From assembly GCA_008828725.1 (NCBI GenBank), contig MEHQ01000481.1:64004-128003 (forward strand): a stretch of 64,000 nt of DNA, given 5' to 3'. The DNA is from Saccharina japonica. Its lineage: Eukaryota > Sar > Phaeophyceae > Laminariales > Laminariaceae. Shown piece by piece: positions 30,513-42,280 of this stretch (the stretch's first letter is position 1; each line of letters starts with the position of its first letter). The position numbers and the translations under genes are program-made. The notes below the pieces were generated by a model, which ran no database searches, was not told where the DNA came from, and saw only the letters and a program-made list of their open reading frames with translations.

Positions 30513-31499
30513 ATATACGACAGGCGCGACCTACCCTGATAGCAATCCAACTGCGCGAAAGAGAAAAAAGAAAAGAAAAAGAGAAAAGGAAAAAACTAAG
30601 AATAAACATAATAAGAATAAAACAGATCAACAAACAAACCAAAACGATAACAGACAGAGAAAGTGTCGTGCTTCTCCCGGAGGAGATGTGACAGAAAAAT
30701 AAAATGAAACGAAATGAAAACAACGTGAACAAAGCAAAACTAAGAACGAAAGGAAAGGATAGGTAACCGAAGCACACCAAAAGCACCTTTCAGGCAGCTG
30801 AGGCAGATTTGTATCCGTAGTACAGACAGGTTCTACCAGCTAGTCGGTCTGGTACCTTGCTACCCTGTCTGCCGTCTCCTTCCTGCTTCCTGTAGAACCG
30901 AGTGGACTGCGGCAAACGCGTGGAACTTGTTTCGTCGCAAGCCGTCTCGAGTTGGCTGCAGGTGCCGGAATTCTGTGGTTTTGGTGGTGTGTTTTGGTGG
31001 CGGCGAGATCTCGTTATGTTTTTGTCGCTTTTTATGTTGCATCCAACGCACACGGCCTGCTGCGAGTATGGGACCGTCTTGCCTCGTTTGCCACTCCACG
31101 AGTATGTGTATCTCCCTCTGTCGCTCTTGTTTTATCTCCCTCTCCCTCGCTCCCGCTTTCTCGCTCCCTCTCTCCCTCCCTCTCTCCTTGAATGTATATT
31201 CATTTGTCGCTGTCTGTCTGGCTGTCTGTCTGGTTGTCTGTATATTGGCCAACCTGTCTATATGTCTGCTTGTCTGCCCGTCTGGCTGGCTGGTTATCTG
31301 TGTCTGCCTCTCTCTCACTCAAGTGTCCACGTGTGGGTAAAGCGTACCTGGTAGTTCTACCCTCGCTCTAGCGCTGCATCAGCTCGAGTTCGACATCGTA
31401 GCACCCGTGCCGAGAACAGGGTACCCCTAACGCGACACGCCCTCTTGCCCTCCCTCCCCTCCTCTACCCATCCCGTCCCCCCCCTCCCCGCAACGGCAG
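30513..31499. other. Presumed MFS intron end
   Basis: Contains an A-rich block (30545-30760) and a TCTGTCTG/CTCTCCCTC-rich block (31110-31320). A strong polypyrimidine tract ends in CGGCAG at 31499, the acceptor of the following exon. No recognisable exon is found here, although a helix-coding exon would be expected somewhere between 18 and 31.5 kb. Confidence 0.5.
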
Positions 31500-31832
31500 G
31501 TGTTCATTAACATTTCTCTGGCGACCAACAACTCGGTAGACCCCTCCCAACGTAACACCGTCAATGGCCTCTCGGTGATGGTGGGCGCGATGTCGAAAAC
31601 AGTCGGCCCGACCGCTGCCTCCACCACCTTTGCCTGGTCCATCCGACACCGCCACCCTTTCCCGTTCGACCAACACCTCATTTTCTGCATCTTGGCCCTT
31701 GGCATGGTCGTCGTCGCGGTGGCGAGCTGGAACGTTGATATCTCCCCCTACGACTTTACGCTCAAGGGCGCTGCTGCTGTGCCTTTCGTGGTGGCCGAAG
31801 AAGCCCCAAAGAAAAAAGAGGAATCGGCCTGA
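31500..31832 (+). CDS. MFS transporter (ZIFL-like), C-terminal exon
   Basis: The exon reads VFINISLATNNSVDPSQRNT, then VNGLSVMVGAMSKTVGPTAA, then a helix FCILALGMVVVAVASW and a Lys/Glu-rich cytosolic tail ending at the stop at 31830-31832. The N-N-S-V-x-x-x-x-R-x-x-V-N-G-L block, the A-x-x-x-x-x-G-P turn and the penultimate-helix context are the conserved C-terminal half of zinc-induced-facilitator-like MFS carriers. The 3' splice site has a long pyrimidine tract. Same strand and correct order relative to the exon at 15192-15302, so both probably belong to one gene with a roughly 13-kb gap holding a retrotransposon. The exons for helices 7-10 were not identified with confidence. Confidence 0.85.
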   Translation: MFINISLATNNSVDPSQRNTVNGLSVMVGAMSKTVGPTAASTTFAWSIRHRHPFPFDQHLIFCILALGMVVVAVASWNVDISPYDFTLKGAAAVPFVVAEEAPKKKEESA

Positions 31833-33135
31833 GCTCTGGAAAATATATCGTCGTTGTCGACGAACGACAACACGGAGAGGGCGCCAGGCCGGAGCTACAC
31901 AAGACCACCGTAGGGCGGGGGTCATGGTTGGTGTGTGTTTTAAACCCCCGCCCGGGTCTTTTGGTTTAGTGTGCCCGGTGTTTCTGTCGCCGTCTTCCGT
32001 CGCGAAACAAGCCGGGGCTCAAGAAGTGCGAACGCCAAAACAGTAGTTGAGAACTCTCCATTGTGTGTGACCTTGTCGTGTTGTTTGCGGGACAAGCTGG
32101 GGCTCGAGCGGTGCAGACAACAAAATGGAACGTCGGAACGGACCGGTGTCGCCGCACTTCGTCTAACGAACCAACGAGTTTTCGGACTACCCCCCATGCT
32201 GTTGTACGGTACGCGTGGGCAATCATGTTCGGGCAGCATTCCTCTTCCTGCCCTTGATCACTTTACATTCCGCGACGTGGGTGTTTTGGGCGGACTAAGA
32301 AACTTGTGCTGCTGTGGCGGAGGCAACATTGAGACCGAGGACATGTTCGTGGGAACGCGTGGATATGGTTGGTTTCGGTGGCTGGGACATGGACGTCGCA
32401 TCTACGGTAGCAGCAACGGAGTCAGTGGGGGCGTGAAGTTAGACGACCAACAAGCAAAACGTTGCCAAAGGCTCGGTGCACTGGCGCATGGCCGAAGACA
32501 TATACATTAATAGTCCGTGCTGGTAGCATGCAGCCCTCGCAAGAGCTGCGAAGCGTAGGTCCTGTTGTGTACTTGGACTTGTGGAGTGGTCGTGCAACTG
32601 CAGCAAACCAGGTGTAATGTGTGCGTTGTTTTCTGCTTATTTTTGTGTGCGTACGACGACAACATGAGTTCAGCAGCACCCGGTTTTGCGTCATCATCAC
32701 ACATCCTCTGGGATGCACGGGCTATGGCCACGGGGCTGGAGAACATTGGGAAGGGTGGAGGTTAGTCAAATCCTACACTCCGACAGAATAACACTACGCC
32801 ATACCCACCAGAGTGCATAACCTACATAGTTTGTAGTGGCAACTGCGTGGCAACTCCGTCGCAACTACAGAGTGGAGTGGCTGGAGGTGGACGTCCTATA
32901 ACCGGAAGAGGAGCAGCTGGTGGCGAGTACTCGTAAAACGAATTTTTCTTCTATATGTTGGACGTGTGGGACAACCCACCAAGAAGAATAAACTTACAGG
33001 TTAGTGGGAAGGTACCTCTCGAGATCAACGTACAGCCATCGATGTCAAGATAAAGGGGGCGTTGTCCCATCGCTGTGGGAGTGTTACCAGCACCATGACC
33101 TTGGGGGAAAGCGCCAACTTTGTCACGTGAAACTG
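31833..33135. other. No recognisable gene downstream of the MFS stop
   Basis: A 179-codon frame (31971-32510, +) lacks recognised domains. The first few hundred bases may be the transporter's 3' UTR. Confidence 0.4.
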
Positions 33136-34536
33136 TTGGTTGTACTCAGTAACACAACGCATAAGATCCATCGTATAGTAGAAGTTTCGCATGCTTGATA
33201 GGGATCATTGGAGTGGGATATGGGACATCGGGATATTATATGAGCCGCTCGATGTCACTCGATGTTTGGGCCGAGTCAGCTCGACAGCAAGGAAATAATG
33301 CAAGAGAGAGTTTCTGTGTTACTGCCGTCTTGAGCCACCACGACGTCTGCATGTGCCAAATGGTGTACACCTTTAGAGATCAATCAACACACTAGTGAAC
33401 CGGTGGCCCTATGGGAGAGCGCTGGTTATCCCAGAGGGGAATCCCAGAGGAGAACAGGTTGCGCGAGCCCATGCCGGAATACGCGTGGATGAAGTTTCTG
33501 CGGTTGCCTTCATATCGTACGAGTGGAGTTTCATTTTTCCTGGTTCAGCTAGGCCCCATACTGGGTACTAGTATATCGGGGTAATCGGGGATGCTCAAGG
33601 AGGTTTTAGGTTGGTTTATGAATGGAGCATGAATTGCCGGCCGTTACGTAAGCGTACAGCAGTGTATGGGTATGTGAGTTATGAATCCGAAGAATAATGC
33701 CGTTTTTCCTTGGCTATTTCTGAGGATAGTGCCGTTTTTCCTGGCAATGACTTTCGACAGTGTTCGATAATCCAGCATGAGCAACTATGATTTCTGGTTC
33801 TGTGGTTTGAGCGCCAGATTCATTGTTTGGGAAGAAATGTGTGTGCTATCTCGCATTACCGTCGCGATTTGTGAATCTATGGCGGAAGTAGGGGGTGAAA
33901 GGAGACTTTTATCCGGGGCAACAGGGTTCCTTGCGATCTCTAGCAATATACCTTTTATTAGTTTTCAATTGTTTAGTGTGACTACGTATCATACTGTCGT
34001 ATTTTCCATGGTTGCATTGTTTTTGTCTGGGGTTGAGGGGGAGGTTTTTATTCGTCGTCAAGAAGAGTTTCCTCTCGATATTGATGTGTTTTGGATTTGA
34101 GAGTGTATGAGTCTTGATTTGAGGATATGCTTTTCTAATTGCAGATTTTGAGTTTGAGTTTCCGAGTTTGGTATGAGTTCAATATGATTTTGCGATGTAT
34201 CGACCCTGCAATGTCGTGCCTTGTTATGCACCGAGTAGGGGGGAAATTATTATGGTCGTGTATAACGAGCAGGGGGGATGTTGGTTGTACTCAGTAACAC
34301 TACGCATAAGATTCATCGTATAGTAGAAATTCCACTGCTTGATAGGAATCCTTGTAGTGGGATATGGAACATCGGGATATTATATGAGCCGCTCGATGGC
34401 ACTCGATGTTTGGGCCGAGTCAGCTCGACAGCAAGGGAATAATGCAAGAGAGATTTTCTGTGTTACTGCCGTCTTGAACCACCACGACGCATGTCTGTGC
34501 CGAATGCGTGTACACCTTTAGAGCTCAATCAACCGA
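33136..34536 (+). mobile_element. Short LTR-like element (TRIM type)
   Basis: Direct repeats of about 255 bp (about 33136-33390 and 34281-34535) both start TGTTGGTTGTACTCAGTAAC and include GCTCGATGTTTGGGCCGAGT-like sequence and AATGCAAGAGAGA. Only about 890 bp lie between. A purine-rich GAGCAGGGGGGATG directly precedes the right repeat, as a polypurine tract would. Flanks GAAAC (left) and GAAAT (right) differ by one base from a 5-bp target duplication. No coding capacity is seen. Terminal dinucleotides at the right end are imperfect. Confidence 0.6.
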
Positions 34537-35412
34537 AATATAACATCTAAACGGGGTGAACACTGCGCTACGTTTTGACAGACATGGCAGGACACAATAG
34601 GCAAGAATGTGGCAGGGGGCGACCTCTGCATCCTCTCAATATTCGGCAAGATGTCCACCCACGGGAGGCACAACGTCATGTTGGGGAAACCAAAGCCCCG
34701 CGAGGGGGGCACAACGCCCCCTGGGTCGCAAATAAGACCCCACGAGAGGGTGGATAAGTGGGGCGGCCTTCGAGAAACGTTGAAGTGCTGCGAAGTTGTG
34801 TCCTATGTAAGCATATGTTGGTTCAGGGGACATGCCGTTCACAACTGCATTGGTAATATATTAAAGTCTCAACATGTATACCGACAGCAGCCGCACACAT
34901 GTCTCAACATGTATACCGACAGCAGCCGCACACATGGATGTGGTCTGCTGCTGTACTCGTACCTGTGGTTTAGATCAATACCTTAGCTGTGAATTGCTGT
35001 TTTGTGGTGCAGTTTACGGCAAGTACGATCCCATGGGCCATGACCTAAAAGCGTCAGAGCACGTAACTGGTATCCCGGTACTACAGGTACGATCTGCAAT
35101 AAAGTACAGCATTATAGGCCAACGAATATAATTAATTAACGGCTGCAATAAGAACGTAAGGCTCACTCTTAGGCGCACGCGAAGAAAATCGGATGAAGAA
35201 ATCGCCCTCGGCAGGGAGCGCAACACTAAATCCCATAATATACCTTATGTACCTACTAATAGTATGCTCATGGTTGTCCGAGGATGGTATCACAACTGTA
35301 AGGTTCTAAGCCTTGCCCATAGAGTATAGAGTATGTATGAAGTACACTACTATTTAATAGTATATAGGTTCTTGTTGGCAGGCCCATACTACTACTTACG
35401 GAACAATAGCAA
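34537..35412. other. No recognisable gene
   Basis: Contains a tandem pair of TCAACATGTATACCGACAGC units (about 34867-34930). Nothing else is recognised. Confidence 0.4.
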
Positions 35413-35541
35413 ATAGGGTTAGGGTTAGGGTTTTGTCACGAAGCTGTAAAGTGTTCGTTCCCGACGGTGAGCATATTGTGGGTTTCGGCTAACGGCGGCC
35501 ACCACCCCGACCCAGAACTCTAACCCTAACCCTAACCCTAA
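35413..35541. repeat. Inverted interstitial telomere-like repeats
   Basis: 35413-35434 has about three TTAGGG units on the + strand. 35519-35541 has almost four CCCTAA units. The two tracts face each other across about 85 bp, in the orientation expected of two joined telomeric ends, though very short. Confidence 0.85.
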
Positions 35542-35623
35542 CGAGAGGCATACCTTGTTGGTGTACCACCTGGTCATTGTGCTTGAAAAGGCTCTATTTA
35601 CAGTGCGGGCACATGTAAAAGAA

Positions 35624-35889
35624 TGTCTTGACAGTCTGGAGTTTGGCGGATCGGAGAGAAAAATACCGAATAACGGGAATGGGGGTGTGTGGTTCCAGTA
35701 TAAGGAGATAACTCGTACCTGGGGAGGGCTCACAGCAGCAGCACCATCACACGTGTGTATATACACTGGGCAGGCATACACACGCAGCAGCGTCAGTACT
35801 GTTGCAACAGCAGCAGCGGTGGTGGTGAGAAGTTCGGCGGCAGGAGTATATAGGGAAGTAAGGATGCAGCACGTGGTGTTCCCTCGATC
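35624..35889 (+). repeat. Direct repeat R2, left copy
   Basis: About 266 bp starting TGTCTTGACAGTCTGGAGTT and ending near TTCCCTCGATC. It is closely similar to 42527-42793. It includes a GTGTGTGGTTCCAGTATAAG segment and a CAGCAGC-rich part. It lies outside the left end of YR-type copy D. Confidence 0.8.
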
Positions 35890-36236
35890 GCAGCACAACA
35901 AGATGGTGAGAGAGCGTGCCAGAAAGGATGCCTTCTTTGTACGTAGAGATAGAAAAATAATAATTGTTGCATAATATACGTGCGTATCAGAGAAACGCGG
36001 AGCAAGTGTTAGCCGTGAGGACTCACGAGTAAGGATATGAGTTTATACGAGGAATTACGATGCACGAAAGGTACTGAGAACGGTCAGGCGAGTCCCGCGA
36101 AGGGACGTGAAAGTAGCCCAAGGAGTCACACCACGAGGACAGACATCGCCTAAAGAAACACGCGGGAAAAGAGAGGGGAAAACGCTAGTTAGGGAGGGGT
36201 TTCCTATGAGACAGAAGACGAGGGGGGGGGATTGGG

Positions 36237-36450
36237 GGGCTTTTGGGTACCTTGTCAGCTACTACCAATATTACGAGTACTACGACTGCTACCACCACTA
36301 ATACTACTGCTACTACTGCTACTACTGCTACTACTACGGCTTTTGGGTAGTTTAGTTACTGTACTACTAATTTGTCAGCTACTACCAATATTACGAGTAC
36401 TGCGACTGCTACCACCATTACTACTACTACTACTGCTACTACTGCTGCTG

Positions 36451-36492
<42 letters not shown>

Positions 36493-36770
36493 TTAATATA
36501 TGCTACTATGACTACTACTACTACTACTACTAATACTACTACTACTAATATAGACTACTATGACTACTACTATACTACTGCTGCTACTACTACTACCACG
36601 ACCCCTAGTTCACGACGATATTACTACTGCAGTTATACTACTATTGTTACTACTGCTCTAACATACTAATACTATTCATACAAGTACTACGGCTACTACC
36701 AGTACTGCTACTATAACTACCATTATACTACTATTGTTACTATGAATACTTCTTTTACATGTTTTACCTC
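36237..36770 (+). repeat. TAC/CTA trinucleotide microsatellite with duplicated core
   Basis: Long impure runs of TAC/CTA/TGC triplets. A segment starting TTGTCAGCTACTACCAATAT occurs twice (about 36253 and 36371), which shows a local duplication within the array. Confidence 0.9.
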
Positions 36771-37195
36771 TACAGCTTCCACTACTTATATTAATACAGC
36801 AGTAAGCAGTTCAATGCAGACCTGGGAGAGTTGAGAGGGGAAGGGTCAACAAGGGGGTCGAACGGGCGGGAGGAAATTATGTAGAAGGAGGGGCCGATGG
36901 GTGTCAGGGAGGACCGACGGTTGAGCGTGGTTAGTTGAATCAGGGGAGTGAGTTGTCAGGTCGGGTGCAGGAAGGAGGGAGGCGGCAAGGGGAAAGGGAA
37001 GAGTCGAGGGGGACCGGAGGGGGCGGAAGGGAGGGGCTGGGTTCCAGGGGGGCATACTCGTAGCCCAGGGAATAATAGGGTAATGTTGGCGTAGTAAACT
37101 AGTGGAAACAAGGGCGGGGGGGGGGGTCAAGGGGTTGCCAGTAATAGGCGGAATGGGGCGGAAGTGAGTAGGGGTAGCGCAGAAGGAACGGGGGG

Positions 37196-39560
37196 TTGTG
37201 TTTGGCATCGGAGAAGCACATGGGAGGACGGACGGTGGGTGTGGTAGGGAAGTCGGCAACGGGGCCGTACAAGGGACGGGTGGGGACGAGCGTGGCGGGG
37301 CCACGCAAGGAACGGGGGTTCGAGTGTGCGGCGGAGTCGCGCACGGAACGAGACGGGAGGTACGCGACGGGGTCGTACGGGGAAGGGGCAAGAAGGGTAC
37401 GGTGGGTCCGAGCACGAAACGAAGGGGAAGTGCGCGGCAGGGCAGTGTACGGTACGGGAGTGGAAATACGCGGCGGGGCCGCACACGGGACAAGGGGAGG
37501 GGTGTACGGCGGGGCCGCGCACATAACGAGGCGAGAAACGGGCGGCGGGGCCGCACATGAACCAAGAGGGGAAGAACACGGCGGGGCCGTGCAGGGAACG
37601 ATAATGGGAAAGAGCGGCGGGGCTGCACACGAATCAAGAGGCGAAGAACACGGCGGGGCCGTGCACGTAACGGGAATGGGGATGAGCGGAGGGGCCGCAC
37701 AGGGACCAAAGGGGGGAAGCACACGGCGGGGCCGTGCATAGAACGAGAACGGGGGTGAGCGGCGGAGCCGCAGACGGACCAAGAGGGGAAAAACACGGCG
37801 GGGCCGTGCACAGAACGAGAGAGGGGACGAGCGGCGGGGCCGCCCACGGTTCAAGAGGGGAACAACACGGCGGGGCCGTGCAAGGAACGAGAATGAGGAA
37901 GAACGGCGGGGCCGTTCACGGATCAAGAGGGGAAGAACACGGTGGGACCGTGCACATAACGGGAATGGTGATGAGCGGCGGGGCCGCAGACGGACCAAGA
38001 GGGGAACAACACGGGAGGGGCCGTGCACAGAACGAGAGGGGGGACGGGTGGTGGAGCCGCCCACGGTTCAAGAGGGGAAGGCCACGGCGGGGCCGTGCAT
38101 GGAACGAGAATGGGGAAGAACGGTGAGGCCTTTCACGGATCAAGAGGGGAATAACACGGCGGGGCCGTACACATAACGGGAATAGTGATGAGCGGCGGGG
38201 CCGCACACAGATCACGAGGAAACAAACAACACGGCGGGATCGTGCACAGAACGAGAGGAGGGATGAGCGGCGAGGCCGGACACGGACCAAGAGGGGAAGC
38301 ACACGGCGGGGCCGTGCACATACCGGGAATGGTGATGAGCGGCGGGGCCGCAGACGGACCAAGAGGGGAACAACACGGGAGGGGCCGTGCACAGAACGAG
38401 AGGGGGGACGGGTGGCGGAGCCGCCCACGGTTCAAGAGGGGAAGGCCACGGCGGGGCCGTGCATGGAACGAGAATGGGGAAGAACGGTGAGGCCGTTCAC
38501 GGATCAAGAGGGGAATAACACGGCGGGGCCGTACACATAACGGGAATAGTGATGAGCGGCGGGGCCGCACACAGATCACGAGGAAACAAACAACACGGCG
38601 GGATCGTGCACAGAACGAGAGGAGGGATGAGCGGCGAGGCCGGACACGGACCAAGAGGGGAAGCACACGGCGGGGCCGTGCACATACCGGGAATGGTGAT
38701 GAGCGGCGGGGCCGCAGACGGACCAAGAGGGGAAAAACACGGCGGGGCCGTGCATAGAACGAGAGAGGGGACGAGCGGCGGGGCCGTCCACGGTTCAAGA
38801 GGGGAACAACACGGCGGGGCTGTGCAAGGAACGAGAATGAGGAAGAACGGCGGGGCCGTTCACGGATCAAGAGGGGAAGAACACGGTGGGACCGTGCACA
38901 TAACGGGAATGGTGATGAGCGGCGGGGCCGCAGACGGACCAAGAGGGGAACAACACGGGAGGGGCCGTGCACAGAACGAGAGGGGGGGCGGGTGGCGGAG
39001 CCGCCCACGGTTCAAGAGGGGAAGGCCACGGCGGGGCCGTGCATGGAACGAGAATGGGGAAGAACGGTGAGGCCGTTCACGGATCAAGAGGGGAATAACA
39101 CGGCGGGGCCGTACACAGAACGAGAGGAGGGATGAGCGGCGGGGCCGCACACGGACCAAGAGGGGAAGAACGCGGCGGAGGCGTGCACATAACGGGTAGG
39201 GGGAAGAACGGCGGGGCCGTACACGGATCAAGAAGGGAAGAACACGGCGGGGCCGTGCTTAGAACGAGACCCGAAATGCGCGGCGGGGCCGCACACGGAC
39301 AAAGAGGAGAAGAACACGGTGGGGCCGTGCACAGGACGAGAAGGGAGATGAGCGGCGGGGCCGCACGCGGACCAAGAAGGGAAGAACGCGGCGGGGCCGT
39401 GCATAGAACGAGAACGGAGGCGAGCGGTGGGACCGCACACGGACCAAGAGGGGAAGAACACGGCGGGGCCGTGCACAGAACGAGAATGGAGACGGGCGGT
39501 GGGGCTGTACACGCACCAAGAGGGGAGGACCACGGCGGGGCCGTGTATGAAACGAAGGAA
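37196..39560 (+). repeat. 36/72-bp coding minisatellite in the YR element N-terminal region
   Basis: About 2.3 kb of a 36-bp unit alternating as two types. One carries GGCGGGGCCGCACACGGACC and one carries GGCGGGGCCGTGCACAGAAC, together making a 72-bp / 24-residue unit (GGAAHGPRGEEH-GGAVHRTRREMS type). A larger block is duplicated with a 364-bp offset (for example 38185 against 38549). This is not a multiple of three and breaks the frame. The last frame (39132-39806) runs out of the array into non-repeat protein that continues toward RT, so the + strand is the coding one. Long - strand frames here are side effects of the repeat. Confidence 0.85.
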
Positions 39561-40214
39561 GGGGTGCGAGGCAACCGCTCAGCGCAAGGGGAGGGGCAAC
39601 AGGCGAGGGTGGTAGTGGAGCGAGAGATCCAGCGGTGGAAGGGGGCGTCGGGGCGTTTAGGGAAGATAGGGTACGATGCGGAGGAACGGGACCGGCTGTT
39701 ACGGGTGGTGGCAGAGTTTGGGGGGGTTATTTTGCAACGGGAGGGGGGAGACTTAGCGAAGGTGGTGTTGAGGATTGGGGGGGGGGGTACTGGCACCCCA
39801 TATTGATGCGCAATTTTCAAGGAACAGCACAAGGTCGACCAGTTTTCACTATGGGAGCGGGTCGCGAGGGTGTGAGTGCCGGTGGACGTAGGCCCTGGGG
39901 GCTACCTCGAGCGCGATCTGGCGTACGGGAACCATAGTAGCACCAACAGACACGCGATGGAGGTGTGGGGGAAAGCGGTGGGTGGCGTCAAGACGGGGAG
40001 AGCAATTGTGGTCCCGGTGAGATTGGCGGGGTTGATCCGAGGCCTGCGGGTGAATCCAGGGGAGGTGGTGGAAGAGAAAGGGAAGAGGAGGATAATCCAC
40101 GATGCGACATTCAGTAACGAACCGGAAGGAAGGGGGAAGGGGGGGTGGCCAGTGAACGAGACTACGTACAACTGGGGCCGGAGAGACGGGGGGCTGCAGA
40201 CACAGTGGAAGTAA
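39560..40214 (+). pseudogene. YR-type element copy D: pre-RT region and RT N-terminal part
   Basis: Non-repeat sequence VVVEREIQRWKGASGRLGKI leads, through frame changes near 39790 and 39880, into LERDLAYGNHSSTNRHAMEV, LAGLIRGLRVNPGEVVEEKG and KRRIIHDATFSNEP. This is the same fingers-to-palm region as in copy C (ELAYGNHPSS ... LRISPLAVVLEP ... FRVVRDLTFA). Sequence beyond the first palm strand is lost: motif A with its aspartate, motif B and the DD motif are not found. The copy is therefore dead. Confidence 0.75.
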
Positions 40215-40374
40215 ACTTCAAGGGGGGCAAAGGGGACCAGGGAAGGAAAGGGGCGGTCATGGTGAGGACGAAGGAGGCGAAGGGGCGGGGGCTGGGGTAG
40301 AATGTGGTGGACCTGTTGGTGGAGCTGTTCGAGTACTACCAGACCAGGGTCCCGGGGGAGGAGAGCGCCCCCCG

Positions 40375-40727
40375 ATGGCCTACAGGAGCGGGGGGGGGTG
40401 GAAGGTGTGGACTAGAGGGCAGGCAACATTATGCTTAAGGGCCAGGCTGGAGAGGGTGGGGGTGAAATGGAGATCGCAAGGGAAGGGGGTGGTGGCGGAA
40501 CTGAAGCCGGAGGAATTTGCTGTGCATTCGAGGAGGATAGGAGAAGCAACGAGGCTGGCGGAGATGGGGCTCCGCCATGGGTGATTCAGAGGGAGGGGAG
40601 ATGGGCTTCGCAAGCGTTTATGGGGTATGTGAGGTCGAACATGGAGGATCCCCTGTGGGTCTTTGGACTGCTGGTGGGCAGGACGGGTGGGTGCGTCGGA
40701 GCCGAGGACATACCTGGGAAGTAGTGC
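40375..40727 (+). pseudogene. Tyrosine recombinase C-terminal part (copy D)
   Basis: The first frame reads ELKPEEFAVHSRRIGEATRL, with the H-x-x-R pair of tyrosine recombinases. A one-base shift near 40570 then gives VIQREGRWASQAFMGYVRSN, with the conserved G-R-W and the catalytic tyrosine in GYVR. The order and spacing of H-x-x-R, (H/W) and Y match the YR integrases of DIRS/Ngaro elements, which insert circular cDNA without target duplication. A frameshift makes it inactive. Confidence 0.8.
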
Positions 40728-41041
40728 GCGGTGGGGCCGGGCACTGCAAATAATTCGAAAGGGAGGAGGGGGGGGCAGCGGTGCCAGGGGGTCGGTGTCT
40801 GCAGCTAAGCAAGCTGCATCTGAATGGGCGAGAGAAAAAGGGAAAGGGGGTTGAAGGGGGAAGGGGCTGATGAAAGTATTCGGGGAGGGCGTGGAGCGGG
40901 GAGAGCGACCCGAAGCATGACTGGCACGGGAGGAGAGAGGTAGATGAGTCCGTGGCGAGCGAAGGAGAGAGGTTGGAAGCTCCGGGTCACAGTCATGGAG
41001 CAGGCCCGTAAAGCGGTCTGGTCTCGGACGCTTCGTGAGAC

Positions 41042-41398
41042 GTGGTTGGGGGGGGGGGCTGTGCCGGGGGAGTGGATGCATTGGAAAGAAAGATCGACAT
41101 ATCTGGAGTAACATGGAAAGGGGGGGTATGGGAACCGGTTGTCGATCAAGGTCTGGAGCTGTTGGGGATGGTGACGACAGTCTACACGGTGAGAGTGAAC
41201 AGGAAGGGCAGGCCAGCGAAGGGCGGGGAGTTGGTGGCAAGGAGGGGCGATAGTTTGTCGGCGATGCAGGGGATACTTAACGGGCGAAGGAGAGGATCGG
41301 CACGCCCAGAAGTTTGGAAGGAGAAGAACGGAGGTGTGTTGGAGATTGGCAGGCCGCTACGCATTCGGACGATTTGCGAAGTCGACCCGGTGAACTAA
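41042..41398 (+). CDS. Unrecognised open frame, 118 codons
   Basis: Translation includes ALERKIDISGVTWKGGVWEP and VNRKGRPAKGGELVARRGDS. No domain is recognised. It lies between the two recombinase ends of the YR region on the same strand and may be an element-encoded remnant. Coding status is uncertain. Confidence 0.3.
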   Translation: MVGGGGCAGGVDALERKIDISGVTWKGGVWEPVVDQGLELLGMVTTVYTVRVNRKGRPAKGGELVARRGDSLSAMQGILNGRRRGSARPEVWKEKNGGVLEIGRPLRIRTICEVDPVN

Positions 41399-42139
41399 GG
41401 TGCGAGATGGGAAGGTGTCGGTAACGGGAAGGTCTAACGAGAGAAGGGGCATTGGTTGGGGTGGGGTGGGGTGGAGTGGAAGCTTATATGTGACCCGATG
41501 GAGTTACGGTAAAATGCTGCTCGGAGTGGAAGCCTATTAATAAGAAGGCGATCGTGGCGGGGAAGCGGATGGTGGTAAACGCTTACCGAGATGTGGGTGA
41601 GACTGTTACTGCCGCGGCAGCACTTGGGATCAGGGCGACGGGAAAACGCCCAAGAGGGGCACGCGGAGGCGCGCAACCAGACGCGAGTGAGGAGATCGTA
41701 AACGGGGAGCTGACCAGGGTGGGGGAGGAGGGCATCGAAGATATAGAGAGTGGGGGGGGGGGTGGGGAAGGATGGAGTGGACCGGTGTTCGCTTCTCGTA
41801 CCAGCTGAAGTGGCGGCATCCGGATTGTTTGCGGGGGGTGTGGGGGGTGCACCAGTTTGATGCCACCAGAGCGGGAACATAGCCCTCTCCGAGAAAAGTG
41901 TACAGCCGGGGGCGGAGGAGAAGGGCGGTGGCACGGTGAAAACATGTTTCAGGAGATAGCAGGGGACCACGGCAGGACAGGGGCGGTCACGTTAATGAGA
42001 CGGGGGCGTGGGGCCTGAGTGGCTGGTTGGGGAGGTCTTGGACGGCGGTGGAGCTGTGTGGGCATGTCCGAAGCACTGGGGTAGGACAGTATTGAGCAAT
42101 GGGGCTAGCGAGGTTGGGGGCCCCTACCGTGAAATACAC

Positions 42140-42280
42140 AAGGACAGGAGAAATGGGCATTGCAGGCGTTTGTGGAACACGTAAGATCGAATAGAGAGGA
42201 TCCCCAGTGGGTTTATTGGGCTCGGATCAAGGGAAGCGTAGCCAAGCAGGCTGCCGGCATAGGGTAGTGAGGTGGGCGTG
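42140..42280 (+). pseudogene. Second tyrosine-recombinase end (diverged)
   Basis: The frame reads EKWALQAFVEHVRSNREDPQ then WVYWA, aligning with GRWASQAFMGYVRSNMEDPLW of the copy at about 40600. Here the catalytic tyrosine position reads histidine (EHVR). It indicates a second, older YR-type copy fused to or duplicated behind the first. Confidence 0.65.

Noticed and set aside
36232..36669. 145-codon leucine/threonine-rich frame
   Set aside because: It is a translation of the TAC/CTA microsatellite.
36846..39832. Long - strand open frames (up to 333 codons, Pro/Arg/Ser-rich) over the minisatellite
   Set aside because: They arise because a repeat without stops in one frame is open in others. 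Only the + strand frame leads into RT-related protein.
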